DNA of 64,000 bases from Bacteroidetes bacterium HGW-Bacteroidetes-8 (GTDB lineage Bacteria > Bacteroidota > Bacteroidia > Bacteroidales > UBA932). Numbering within the stretch: the first letter of the stretch is position 1; every line of letters begins with the position of its first letter. The stretch is from contig PHCZ01000008.1 in the NCBI GenBank assembly GCA_002840895.1, forward strand, positions 62,001 through 126,000, written 5' to 3'. This document shows, piece after piece, positions 16,570 to 25,350 of the stretch. Both the position numbers and the translations under genes were made by a program. Under the pieces are notes generated by a model. The model did not search any database. It was not told where the DNA came from and saw only the letters and a program-made list of their open reading frames with translations.

Positions 16570-19395
16570 GTGAGAAATTTATTGATTATTAAAGCAATTT
16601 GGGTATTGATTTTATTTACTCCAAATAAAGTAACAGCACAAGCGACAACAAGTATACTTGAGGGTAAAGTTATTGATAAATCTACAGGAGAACCAATTAT
16701 TGGGGCGACAATTTTCTTCCCTGACATCAGAAAAGGGTCAATGACAGACCCAAACGGTTTATATTCAATCTCACAACTCTCTCCCGGTGTGCATAAAGTA
16801 GAAATATCCTGCATAAGTTATAAAAAGATATCTATAAATGACCTTGAGATAAAGGAGGGGAATAACGGCTTTGATATCGTACTGGAAGAGTCTGCTAACC
16901 TTCTAGATGAGGTGGTAGTCACATCTGTGAAGAGGATGAATTCAGAGATTGCAATGGTTCAGGCTACACGTAGCTCCGGTGTGGTTATGAGCGGTATGTC
17001 CGGTAAGCAGATTACCAAATCTCAGGACAGAAATGCAGCGGAGGTAGTAAGGAGAATACCCGGAGTATCAATAATGAATGACAGATATATAATAGTGAGA
17101 GGACTACCAAGCAGATACAACAACGTATGGGTAAACAACTCATCTGTACCAAGCACTGAGGCAGATTCCAGATCTTTCTCATTTGATATCCTGCCATCTT
17201 CACAGTTGGAGAGTATTATGATAGTAAAATCACAATCAGCAGAAATTCCATCAGATTTTTCGGGAGGTTTTGTAAAAATTACAACAGGCAGTATGCCCGA
17301 AGTGTCGGAGTCAACTCTCTCCTACGGGATGGGTATGAATAGTGTTACCCACTTTAATGATCAGTACAGAACTAAGGGGTATTTAACGGAGTTATTCGGA
17401 ATAAAGGGAGGTCAAAGGAGCCTAAAAGGATTTGTTCCTCAAAGGCTGGATAACAACAACTCATCTCTTGTTACTGAGGTTACAAAGAGCGGTTTTTCTC
17501 AGGAGTGGGAGGTTTTAAGGGGCAAGGCTCTGCCAGACCAAAGAGTTACAATGATGTTTGGAAGAGCCTATAATTTTAAAAAAGGTTATAAAATGGGGAT
17601 TGCCGGGGCATTAAACTATACCAGAAGTTCACAAACCTATAAGGATATGACCAATGCAAGGTTCGGGGTTTATAATATAAACACCGATGAGCCGGAGTAC
17701 ATCTATAAATATACCGATAATCAGTATAGTCTGGATTCAAGAATCGGAGGTATGCTAAACATAACGCTAATGTCCGGAAAGAACAAAATAGAATTCAGAA
17801 ATATGGTAAATATTATGGGTAAAAACCGTTACACATCCAGAGAGGGGTGGCAAAACATCAGTGCTAAATATATACAAGAGAAACAGGAGTATCTCTATAC
17901 AAACCGAACAATATATACCGGACAACTGGCAGGAAGCCACCGTTTTTCAAAAAGGACTCTTGACTGGAATGTAGCATACTCTTTTGCAGGAATGGATCAA
18001 CCGGACAGAAGGATTATAAACAGAGAGGAGAACAATATTTACGGAGATCAGGACTTTGGAAAGATGTCCATAGATCAGAATGAGATAACACGGGATTTCG
18101 TCAACCTTAAAGAGCATATTGTTACACCGGCTTTAAACTATACTCTTCCATTTGAGGTAACCCAAAACCTTGTTATGGAGTTAAGGACAGGAGCTCTTGG
18201 AGAGTATAAAACTCGTAACTACAAAAACAGACAGTTCTTTTATAGATTTAACAGATATTCGCTTCCTTCTGATTTTGTTTACCGAGATGTTGTAGATGAG
18301 ATTCTTAAAGATAATAATTATGGATCAGATAAACTTTATCTGTACGAAGATACAGATAACAGAAACAGCTACAAAGGAGAGATACTTAGCGGTGCAGGAT
18401 ATATCTCCGCAAAAATGACTTCCGGCAGATTTAATATAATTGCAGGAGTAAGGGCAGAAATGGGCACAATGAAACTTACCAACTATGATAAAATTTATGA
18501 ATACACTACTGTAAGCAAAGATTACAACTACTTTGACATAAACCCTTCCCTTAATGCATCATATAACATCTCTAAAAATGAACTCATACGAGTAGCATAT
18601 GGAAAATCTGTAAACCGTCAGGAGTTTAGAGAGGTATCCTCTTCTGTTTATTATGATTTTAATCTATTCTCAGATGTAAAAGGGAATCCGGAACTCAAAC
18701 ACGCTACTATCAATAACATAGATCTACGGTATGAGTACTATCCCACAAATAACGAATACATCACATTAGCTCTTTTCTATAAACATTTCAAAAACCCTAT
18801 TGAGTGGACCTACCTCGATGCCGGTGGTTCCTATACCTATACATTCGAAAATGCAAAAGCTGCAAATAATATGGGAGCAGAGGCAGATATAAGGAAGAAT
18901 CTGGGATTTTTAGGACTCAAAAACTTCACTCTGGGGTTGAATGCCGCCTATATTTACAGTAAAGTGGAGTTTGATAAGGAGAGTTCGCTTGAGAGGGACC
19001 GTGCTATGCAGGGGCAGTCGCCATATATTATAAATACGTCCCTCTTTTATGACAATGAAAAGTTAGGATTAAGTGCCGGAATTCTTTACAACAGAATTGG
19101 CAAAAGAATAGTTGGTATCGGTAAGGCAGATACGGGAACCGGAGCGAGCGTAAACAATGAAATACCTGATACTTATGAGCTTTCTAAAGATATAATAGAT
19201 ATCACCATAAGTAAAAAGTTTGGAAAAAGAGTTGAGCTAAAGGGAGGGATTAAAGATATTCTCAATCAAAGTGTAATATTTCAGCAATACCCTCAATATA
19301 TGGATTCAAACGGCAATCTGCAAAAAAGAAACCAGAATTCAAAAAGCTTCAAACCCGGCAGCTATTTTACTCTTGCTTTACAGATAAAACTTTAA
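16570..19395 (+). CDS. TonB-dependent outer membrane receptor
   Basis: 941 residues with a GTG start and a Sec signal ending near VTAQA. A CarboxypepD_reg-like domain (about 28-110, LEGKVIDKSTGEPIIGATI) is followed by a TonB-box-like LDEVVVTS, a plug domain (about 125-245, with NAAEVVRRIPGVSI and IIVRGLPSRYNNVWVNN) and a 22-strand-type barrel to the C-terminus. It imports a ligand across the outer membrane using TonB energy. No SusD partner follows; instead a beta-helix lipoprotein gene starts 32 nt downstream. Divergent PhoB-like regulator and repeats suggest control by phosphate or a similar signal. The substrate is not evident. Confidence 0.9.
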   Translation: MRNLLIIKAIWVLILFTPNKVTAQATTSILEGKVIDKSTGEPIIGATIFFPDIRKGSMTDPNGLYSISQLSPGVHKVEISCISYKKISINDLEIKEGNNGFDIVLEESANLLDEVVVTSVKRMNSEIAMVQATRSSGVVMSGMSGKQITKSQDRNAAEVVRRIPGVSIMNDRYIIVRGLPSRYNNVWVNNSSVPSTEADSRSFSFDILPSSQLESIMIVKSQSAEIPSDFSGGFVKITTGSMPEVSESTLSYGMGMNSVTHFNDQYRTKGYLTELFGIKGGQRSLKGFVPQRLDNNNSSLVTEVTKSGFSQEWEVLRGKALPDQRVTMMFGRAYNFKKGYKMGIAGALNYTRSSQTYKDMTNARFGVYNINTDEPEYIYKYTDNQYSLDSRIGGMLNITLMSGKNKIEFRNMVNIMGKNRYTSREGWQNISAKYIQEKQEYLYTNRTIYTGQLAGSHRFSKRTLDWNVAYSFAGMDQPDRRIINREENNIYGDQDFGKMSIDQNEITRDFVNLKEHIVTPALNYTLPFEVTQNLVMELRTGALGEYKTRNYKNRQFFYRFNRYSLPSDFVYRDVVDEILKDNNYGSDKLYLYEDTDNRNSYKGEILSGAGYISAKMTSGRFNIIAGVRAEMGTMKLTNYDKIYEYTTVSKDYNYFDINPSLNASYNISKNELIRVAYGKSVNRQEFREVSSSVYYDFNLFSDVKGNPELKHATINNIDLRYEYYPTNNEYITLALFYKHFKNPIEWTYLDAGGSYTYTFENAKAANNMGAEADIRKNLGFLGLKNFTLGLNAAYIYSKVEFDKESSLERDRAMQGQSPYIINTSLFYDNEKLGLSAGILYNRIGKRIVGIGKADTGTGASVNNEIPDTYELSKDIIDITISKKFGKRVELKGGIKDILNQSVIFQQYPQYMDSNGNLQKRNQNSKSFKPGSYFTLALQIKL

Positions 19396-19427
19396 TTCAA
19401 ATAATAGAAACTAACAATTTAATTAAT

Positions 19428-20927
19428 ATGAAACAGTTTAAAAATCTTGCAATTCTATTGATCTCAACAATCGCATTGTTTCTACCTTTTTCTTGTGAAA
19501 AAGAGGTTGTGACGCCAACGCCGGACCCTACTGAGCAGATAATTTTTGAGGGCAATGTTATAGGCAACGGCTCCCAGGAGTTTGAAATCAAGGAGAACCA
19601 CACCCTAAAAAAAGGCAAATACCTATTAAAAGGTTGGATATATATTACAGATGGAGCAACTCTCACAATAGAACCGGGGACAATTATAAAAGGAGATAAA
19701 GATACAAAAGCGGCACTTATTGTTGAGACAGGAGGTAAACTAATAGCCCAAGGAACGGAGAATGAGCCTATAATCTTTACATCAAACCAAGCGGTCGGGT
19801 CGAGAAAGCCCGGTGACTGGGGTGGACTGGTTATTTGCGGAAAGGCAAAAAATAATAAAGGTGAGATGATAATTGAAGGGGGGCCTCGTTCTAAGCACGG
19901 CGGAAGTAATGATGAGGATAACTCAGGAGTGATCTCCTATGTGAGAGTTGAGTTTGCAGGATACCCCTTTAAAACAGATCAGGAGATTAATGGTCTTACA
20001 ATGGGCTCTGTAGGCAGCGGAACAAAGATAGATCACGTTCAGGTATCATACTCCAATGACGATGCCTTTGAGTGGTTTGGCGGAACGGTAAATGCTAAAT
20101 ATCTTGTTGCCCTTAATAACTGGGATGATAGTTTTGATACCGATGCAGGATTCTCCGGAAAGATCCAGTTTGGCTTGGTAGTTACCAATCCTAAGATTGC
20201 AGATATATCAAGAACTAACGGATTTGAGTCGGACAACAACTCAGATGCTCCGAATCAGCAGCCAATAACAGCACCTGTATTCTCAAATATAACTATAATT
20301 GGCCCGATAGGTCAAGATCCTGCATACCTGAATACAACTGCATATATTGACGGAGGAGTATATAACCCTAACAATGGATCAAAACTTGGTCAGCATCAGG
20401 CTGCAGTGCAAATACGAAGAGGATCAAATCTAAGCCTCTTTAACTCAGTTGCAACCGGATTTCCTGTAGGTTTAGCAATAAACAACGATAAGGGCTCTCA
20501 AACTCAACAGGCTGCAACTGCAGGAAGCCTCAAAGTGCAAAATGTCTATTTTGCCGGAATGACTATACTCGGTACAGATAAAGACGGCTCATACAAAGAT
20601 GCTCTTTCAACCGATGCATCTGCAATTAATGAGGCAATTGAGTCATTCTCATCTACTTTTTTCAAACAGGCTGCCAATAGTAATATAAACAACTCTTCTA
20701 TTGCCTCCCTGTTACTGAAGCAGCCGGCTAACCCTTCTGTAAACGGAAACTGGCTTCCAATGAGCTCAAGTCCGCTTCTCAATAAGAGTAATCTTTTTAC
20801 CGACCCTAAGGTCTCAGTTGCTTTCTTTGACAAGGTTAATTTTATCGGTGCATTCCGTAGCGATGCCGCCGCAGACAACTGGACTCTTAAATGGACAAAT
20901 TTCGACCCGCAAAATACTGCATATTAA
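19428..20927 (+). CDS. Beta-helix lipoprotein, partner of the TonB-dependent receptor
   Basis: 499 residues with an SPII signal (FLPFSC, Cys about 23) and Pro/Thr-rich linker (VTPTPDPTE). The rest reads as a right-handed parallel beta-helix with repeated turn motifs such as ITDGATLTIEPGTIIKG, KPGDWGGLVICG and DDAFEWFGGTVNAKYL, the last acidic and possibly metal-binding. Members of this family are common surface lipoproteins in Bacteroidota and have no firm function. Position after the receptor and before a strong terminator (20962-21003) indicates a two-gene operon and a role in capturing the same ligand at the cell surface. Confidence 0.75.
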   Translation: MKQFKNLAILLISTIALFLPFSCEKEVVTPTPDPTEQIIFEGNVIGNGSQEFEIKENHTLKKGKYLLKGWIYITDGATLTIEPGTIIKGDKDTKAALIVETGGKLIAQGTENEPIIFTSNQAVGSRKPGDWGGLVICGKAKNNKGEMIIEGGPRSKHGGSNDEDNSGVISYVRVEFAGYPFKTDQEINGLTMGSVGSGTKIDHVQVSYSNDDAFEWFGGTVNAKYLVALNNWDDSFDTDAGFSGKIQFGLVVTNPKIADISRTNGFESDNNSDAPNQQPITAPVFSNITIIGPIGQDPAYLNTTAYIDGGVYNPNNGSKLGQHQAAVQIRRGSNLSLFNSVATGFPVGLAINNDKGSQTQQAATAGSLKVQNVYFAGMTILGTDKDGSYKDALSTDASAINEAIESFSSTFFKQAANSNINNSSIASLLLKQPANPSVNGNWLPMSSSPLLNKSNLFTDPKVSVAFFDKVNFIGAFRSDAAADNWTLKWTNFDPQNTAY

Positions 20928-20961
20928 TTTTTTTTTTGATTCTAAATAAAACTTAATCAAC

Positions 20962-21003
20962 ACACTATCCGGTGAAAAATATTATTCATCGGATAGTGTT
21001 TTA
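20962..21003 (+). terminator. Rho-independent terminator after the receptor operon
   Basis: A 15-bp stem (20962-20976 with 20985-20999, one G-U pair) closes a loop of 8 nt and is followed by TTTT. It separates the lipoprotein gene from the kinase gene. Confidence 0.8.
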
Positions 21004-21017
21004 TTAAATAAGTTTAT

Positions 21018-21025
21018 TATATTTG
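21018..21025 (+). promoter_or_regulatory. Predicted -7 box for orphan kinase gene
   Basis: TATATTTG, perfect TAnnTTTG match, 19 nt upstream of the ATG at 21045. Confidence 0.6.
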
Positions 21026-21044
21026 CGAGGATAAAATAATCGTA

Positions 21045-22382
21045 ATGGTCTTCGCCTCAATCCTGAAAGATTTAAAATCGCTGATGTCGGTTTCGTCAAT
21101 TGACGAGATTGATATTAACTCCTCCCACAAGGCCAACATCTATGCGGGAGCTTTAGGGACGCTAATTTTAACCCTCTTTCTGGCCCTTTTCATCTATTAC
21201 GACCCTAACTACTACAGGTATCCTATCTTCTTCATACTCGCTCTTTTCCCTTTTCTGTGGAGTTGCCTTTTTTTTAGTGATAAAAAGCACCACTTCAGGT
21301 GTGCTATCACAATGTATCTGGTCTTTACAACATTCCTTTCTGTAATGTCAATGCTCTTCTTCGGCAAAGAGCTTGGGATTCATAACTATCACTTGGTTTT
21401 GGCACTTCTTCCTCTTATCTCGTTTAAAAGGGAGAGGTGGATTACAATTGCCCTTTTACTTCTTCTCAACTTTGGTCTTTACCTATATATTCAACTTGTG
21501 TGGGTGCAATCCTCGTCACTTCTTGTTTTTCCTAAGAGTCTCGAGAAAATTAACTTTCTCACCTCTATGATTCTTTTCGGGATGACCTTCTCTATTTTAA
21601 TTCTTGACAGGCAGATAATTGCGCAAAAACACTTTATGCTGAGGCATCTGGCACAAGAGCTCAGCGTTAAGAACTCAGAGTTGGAGAACGCAGTTGCAAC
21701 AAAAGATAAATTTATATCGTTAATTGCCCACGATCTTAAAGGACCCGTGGGTAACCTATCAAACTTTCTCGAACTGCTTTCAGATAAACTAACATCTTTA
21801 ACCAAGGACGAGCTGTATGACTCACTCTACGTTTTGAAGACCTCCTCAAGAAATACTTATGACCTTCTCGAGAATTTGCTTAACTGGTCAAGAATTCAGA
21901 CAGGAGATATAAGTTTTAGCCCTGCTAAGGGAGATCTCTGTACAATTGTCTCAAATAATATTGAACTTTTCAAACCGATCTCATTCAGAAAGGGGATAAC
22001 TCTGGAGTATAACCCCAATGGCCCAAACATTGTGAGTTATGATACCAATATGATAAACACTGTTGTTAGAAACCTACTTAACAATGCTGTAAAATATACA
22101 AACTCAGGCGGTAAAATTGTTGTAACCTGCAATAATAACAATAATAAAGCTGAGATTTACATAGAGGATACAGGGGTAGGAATGGATAGGGAGACCCTTG
22201 AGAATCTCTTTAGGCTGGATATTAAACGTTACCCATCTACAGGAACTGCGGGTGAGAGTGGTACAGGACTCGGCTTAATTATGTGTAATGAGTTTATTCA
22301 CAGGCACGGCGGGGTAATAACTGCCGAGAGTACTAAGGGAAAGGGGAGCAAGTTTACCATATCTCTCCCTATGAACAGTTAA
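21045..22382 (+). CDS. Membrane sensor histidine kinase, orphan
   Basis: 445 residues. The N-terminal half carries about six hydrophobic segments (roughly 32-52, 60-77, 88-106, 115-126, 132-152, 170-188) with no large periplasmic domain, so the membrane itself or a small ligand is likely sensed. A short coiled linker leads to the HisKA box FISLIAHDLKGPVGN with His229. The ATPase domain has NLLNNAVKYTN, DTGVGMD and GTGLGLIMC. No response regulator gene is adjacent. It ends 4 nt inside the convergent CCA-adding enzyme gene. Confidence 0.88.
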   Translation: MVFASILKDLKSLMSVSSIDEIDINSSHKANIYAGALGTLILTLFLALFIYYDPNYYRYPIFFILALFPFLWSCLFFSDKKHHFRCAITMYLVFTTFLSVMSMLFFGKELGIHNYHLVLALLPLISFKRERWITIALLLLLNFGLYLYIQLVWVQSSSLLVFPKSLEKINFLTSMILFGMTFSILILDRQIIAQKHFMLRHLAQELSVKNSELENAVATKDKFISLIAHDLKGPVGNLSNFLELLSDKLTSLTKDELYDSLYVLKTSSRNTYDLLENLLNWSRIQTGDISFSPAKGDLCTIVSNNIELFKPISFRKGITLEYNPNGPNIVSYDTNMINTVVRNLLNNAVKYTNSGGKIVVTCNNNNNKAEIYIEDTGVGMDRETLENLFRLDIKRYPSTGTAGESGTGLGLIMCNEFIHRHGGVITAESTKGKGSKFTISLPMNS

Positions 22383-23776
22383 CGTTTAGTAAGTCCCAAC
22401 TCTTTAGCTTTTAGCTCCATTAACGCCTCTGCTTCATCTTTATCATTTCCAATCACCCCATCCAGGATAGCATTCTTAATGTACTCCTTTATTATTCCAA
22501 TCTCTTTACCGGGGCTGATCTCATAAATCTCCATAATACGTTCTCCCGTTACAGGATTATGAAATTGCCTTACTGCATCCTTCGCCTCAACCTCAATAAG
22601 CTTCTCTCTCACAACCGAGAAATTCCCTTTGTGCTTTTTTACGGTATTCTCATTCTTAGATGTAATATCTGCTTCACACAGCAACATAAGGTCCTCTATA
22701 TCTTCGCCTGCATCAAAGAGGAGCCTCCTCACCGCTGAGTCGCTCACCACCTCCTGTACAAGTGCAATTGGCCTGAGATGAAGCTGAACCATCTTCTGTA
22801 CATACTTCATCTTCTCATTCATAGGCATTTTAAGCTGATTGAATATCTTAGGTATCATCTTTGCCCCAACAAAGTCGTGGCCGTGAAATGTCCAACCTAT
22901 ATTGGGCTCAAAGCATTTGGTTGCCGGTTTTGCAATGTCGTGCAGCAGAGCTGCCCATAGAAGCCAAAGATTATCACTCTGTTTTGCAAGGTTGTCTACC
23001 ACTTGTAATGTGTGTGAGAAGTTATCTTTATGCCCCTTACCTTCTATGTTCTCCACGCCTTTAAGTAATAAAAGCTGAGGCAGAATCAACTCCAGTAAAC
23101 CGTTAGATTCCAGCAGTCTAAACCCCACAGATGGTACTGGCGAAAGCAGAATTTTATTTATCTCTTCGTTAATCCTCTCGTGTGAGAGAATCTTGATTCT
23201 TTCCCGGTTTCGCTTTATGGACTCCAGAGATTCAGGAACGATGGAAAAAGATAGCTGAGACGCAAATCTTATTGCCCTGAGAATTCTTAAGGGGTCGTCG
23301 CTGTATGTTGTATCCGGCTCAAGTGGGGTTCTTATTAAGCCATTCTCAAGATCTTTTACCCCGTTGAAAGGGTCGGATAGTCTTCCAAAATCCTCCTCCT
23401 GCAGGCTTAGAGCAAGTGCATTTATGGTAAAATCTCGTCTGAGTTGGTCATCTTCAAGCGACCCATCCTCAACAATCGGCTTTCTGGAGCTGGCCCTGTA
23501 GGACTCTTTACGTGCACCTACAAATTCGATCTCCAGATCGTGCCATTTTAACATTGCCGTACCAAAATTTTTAAAAACAGAGACGGTAGTACCAAGGGCG
23601 AGGGCTACCCTCTCTGCGAGTTCAATACCGCTCCCCTCAACTACAATGTCAATATCTTTGCTTTTTCTCTTGAGCAGAGAGTCCCTTACATACCCTCCAA
23701 TTACGAAGGCTCTCACGCCGGATAATTCAGCCTCTTTGGAGATAATCTTGAATATCTTTTTTTTAAGAAAGTTCAT
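22379..23776 (-). CDS. CCA-adding tRNA nucleotidyltransferase with HD domain
   Basis: 465 residues of the class II nucleotidyltransferase family (CCA-adding enzyme/poly(A) polymerase). The head domain shows GGYVRDSLLKRKSKDIDIVV (the GG and DxD catalytic motif) and RRDFTINALALSL. An HD phosphohydrolase domain follows (FSHTLQVVDNLA, ALLHDIAKPATK, FHGHDFVGAKM). With the HD domain it more likely adds or repairs the 3' CCA of tRNAs than makes poly(A). It overlaps the upstream HsdR-N-like gene by 14 nt, pointing to coupled translation. Confidence 0.88.
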   Translation of the reverse strand: MNFLKKKIFKIISKEAELSGVRAFVIGGYVRDSLLKRKSKDIDIVVEGSGIELAERVALALGTTVSVFKNFGTAMLKWHDLEIEFVGARKESYRASSRKPIVEDGSLEDDQLRRDFTINALALSLQEEDFGRLSDPFNGVKDLENGLIRTPLEPDTTYSDDPLRILRAIRFASQLSFSIVPESLESIKRNRERIKILSHERINEEINKILLSPVPSVGFRLLESNGLLELILPQLLLLKGVENIEGKGHKDNFSHTLQVVDNLAKQSDNLWLLWAALLHDIAKPATKCFEPNIGWTFHGHDFVGAKMIPKIFNQLKMPMNEKMKYVQKMVQLHLRPIALVQEVVSDSAVRRLLFDAGEDIEDLMLLCEADITSKNENTVKKHKGNFSVVREKLIEVEAKDAVRQFHNPVTGERIMEIYEISPGKEIGIIKEYIKNAILDGVIGNDKDEAEALMELKAKELGLTKR

Positions 23777-24164
23777 TGTAGTTTGGTATCTCTGTTAAAA
23801 ATGTATACTTACCATCTGTCGGGTCAATTTTTCCCATAAATGTATCTCTTCCGTTTGTAACCAATAGAAATTTCACTTTAAGTGCCAAATTATATCTTAC
23901 AATCTGCTCAAAGCTCTCCCTTGTAATCTTTACTTCAGGAGATTTGCACTCTGCAACCATTATAGGCTTTGACTCCCTGTCAAAGATTACAAGATCTCCC
24001 CTGTATTTTAACCTGTTTATTACCAAGGAGTATTCGCAACTCATAAGATGCAGAGGATATCCTAAATTTGAAGAGAGCTCTTGAATAAGTTGTTGCCGAA
24101 CACCCTCCTCCGGAGTGAGTGCAACTCTCTTTCTTCTCACAGGGTCAAATATACTCTCTCTCAT
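23763..24164 (-). CDS. HsdR-N-like protein with PD-(D/E)xK nuclease-type motif
   Basis: 133 residues resembling the N-terminal domain of type I restriction R subunits but standing alone, with no hsdM, hsdS or helicase nearby. The nuclease-fold core is visible as RGDLVIFD (Asp) followed by MVAECKSPE (the E-x-K), and then a Gln-containing helix (ESFEQIVRYNLAL). The protein is conserved beside housekeeping genes in Bacteroidota and is uncharacterised; a DNA or RNA processing role fits but is inferred. It has its own -7 box and overlaps the CCA-adding gene. Confidence 0.78.
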   Translation of the reverse strand: MRESIFDPVRRKRVALTPEEGVRQQLIQELSSNLGYPLHLMSCEYSLVINRLKYRGDLVIFDRESKPIMVAECKSPEVKITRESFEQIVRYNLALKVKFLLVTNGRDTFMGKIDPTDGKYTFLTEIPNYNELS

Positions 24165-24183
24165 CCGGTCGTTAATTACCTCG

Positions 24184-24191
24184 CAAAGATA
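24184..24191 (-). promoter_or_regulatory. Predicted -7 box for the HsdR-N-like gene
   Basis: The minus strand reads TATCTTTG, perfect TAnnTTTG match, 19 nt before the ATG. Confidence 0.6.
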
Positions 24192-24240
24192 TAAAATTTG
24201 CTCTGTTTACCCTTTTTGCATAAATTAGCCGACAGATATT

Positions 24241-25284
24241 ATGGGGAAAAAAGAGATAGAAAATAGTATAAAAAACTTCCGGGAGATTCTCTCAGGCATT
24301 AAGGGGGGCTCCTTTAAACCCTTCTACCTGCTTATGGGAGAGGAGCCCTATTACTCGGATGTTATTATTGATGAGATTGCCACAAACGCACTTAACGAAG
24401 ATGAGAGAGGGTTTAATCAGTTGATTCTTTATGGCTCAGATGTAACTGCCACTCAGGTGGTGGAGTCGGCTCGTCGTTATCCTATGCTTGCTTCAAGGCA
24501 GGTTGTCATCTTAAAGGAGGCTCAGCTGATGGATCGTATGGACGATCTTGAAATCTACTTCCGCCAGCCTATGCCTACAACCCTTTTGGTTGTCTCCCTC
24601 ACCGGCAAGAGCATAGATAAACGCACCACTCTCTACAAAAGTGCACTCTCAAACGGAGTTGTTTTTGAGTCCTTTTCACTCTATGAAGATATGACCTTCT
24701 CCTGGATAGAGAGTTACATAAAATCCAAGGGCTTCACAATATCCCCGGAAGCGGCAATGCTTATGGGGGAGTATTGCGGTACCGAGCTTAGAAAACTGGT
24801 GCTGGAGCTGGACAAACTCCTTACAAACTTGTCTGATAGCAAAAAAAAGATAGAGACATTAGATATAGAAGAGAACATTGGAATAAGCAGAGAGTATAAT
24901 GTTTTTGAGCTTACAAAGGCTATTTCGTTCAGGGATAGTGTTAAAATCTTCAAGATAGTAAAGCACTTTGGAGCATCTCCACGGCAGTTTCCTTTGGTTG
25001 TGACGACAGCTGCCCTTTTTATGCACTTTTCAAGAGTATTGAAGTATCACGCGCTTCACACGAACGGAGCTAAGCCCTCAAGGGGAGAGATAGCTTCATA
25101 CATTGGTGTAAATCCCTATTTTATGCCGGAGTATGACCAGGCAGCCCGAAACTACCCGCTCATCAAGTGTATGGAGGCAATATCATTAATAAGAAGATAT
25201 GACTCAATGGGAAAAAGCTCGCAAAGAGGTGAGGCAGAAGATGGGGATATACTACTGGAGCTTGTATATAAAATCAGCCACTGA
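24241..25284 (+). CDS. holA: DNA polymerase III delta subunit
   Basis: 347 residues, normal HolA length. The N-terminal AAA+-like domain has the family start FKPFYLLMGEEPYYSDVIIDEI, without a working Walker A motif as expected for delta. The motif GTELRKLVLELDKL and a C-terminal collar helical domain complete the pattern. Delta opens the beta clamp during loading by the clamp loader. It is divergent from the HsdR-N-like gene. Confidence 0.92.
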   Translation: MGKKEIENSIKNFREILSGIKGGSFKPFYLLMGEEPYYSDVIIDEIATNALNEDERGFNQLILYGSDVTATQVVESARRYPMLASRQVVILKEAQLMDRMDDLEIYFRQPMPTTLLVVSLTGKSIDKRTTLYKSALSNGVVFESFSLYEDMTFSWIESYIKSKGFTISPEAAMLMGEYCGTELRKLVLELDKLLTNLSDSKKKIETLDIEENIGISREYNVFELTKAISFRDSVKIFKIVKHFGASPRQFPLVVTTAALFMHFSRVLKYHALHTNGAKPSRGEIASYIGVNPYFMPEYDQAARNYPLIKCMEAISLIRRYDSMGKSSQRGEAEDGDILLELVYKISH

Positions 25285-25296
25285 TTTTGAACAACC

Positions 25297-25350
25297 TCTA
25301 ATCTATAACAACCGAATCTACAATAACAGGCTAATCTACAACAACCCGCT
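25297..25350 (-). repeat. Imperfect tandem repeats at the 3' end of alr
   Basis: AATCTA(T/C)AA(C/T)AAC occurs at 25300, 25315 and 25333; the last two are 18 bp apart and match at 15 of 18 positions. The repeat nearest the gene encodes the C-terminal VVVD and stop of the racemase, so the gene's end appears to have been partly duplicated downstream. Confidence 0.6.

Noticed and set aside
23763-24164. Remnant of a type I restriction system
   Set aside because: There is no hsdM, hsdS, helicase or mobile element near it, and the protein is complete in itself.
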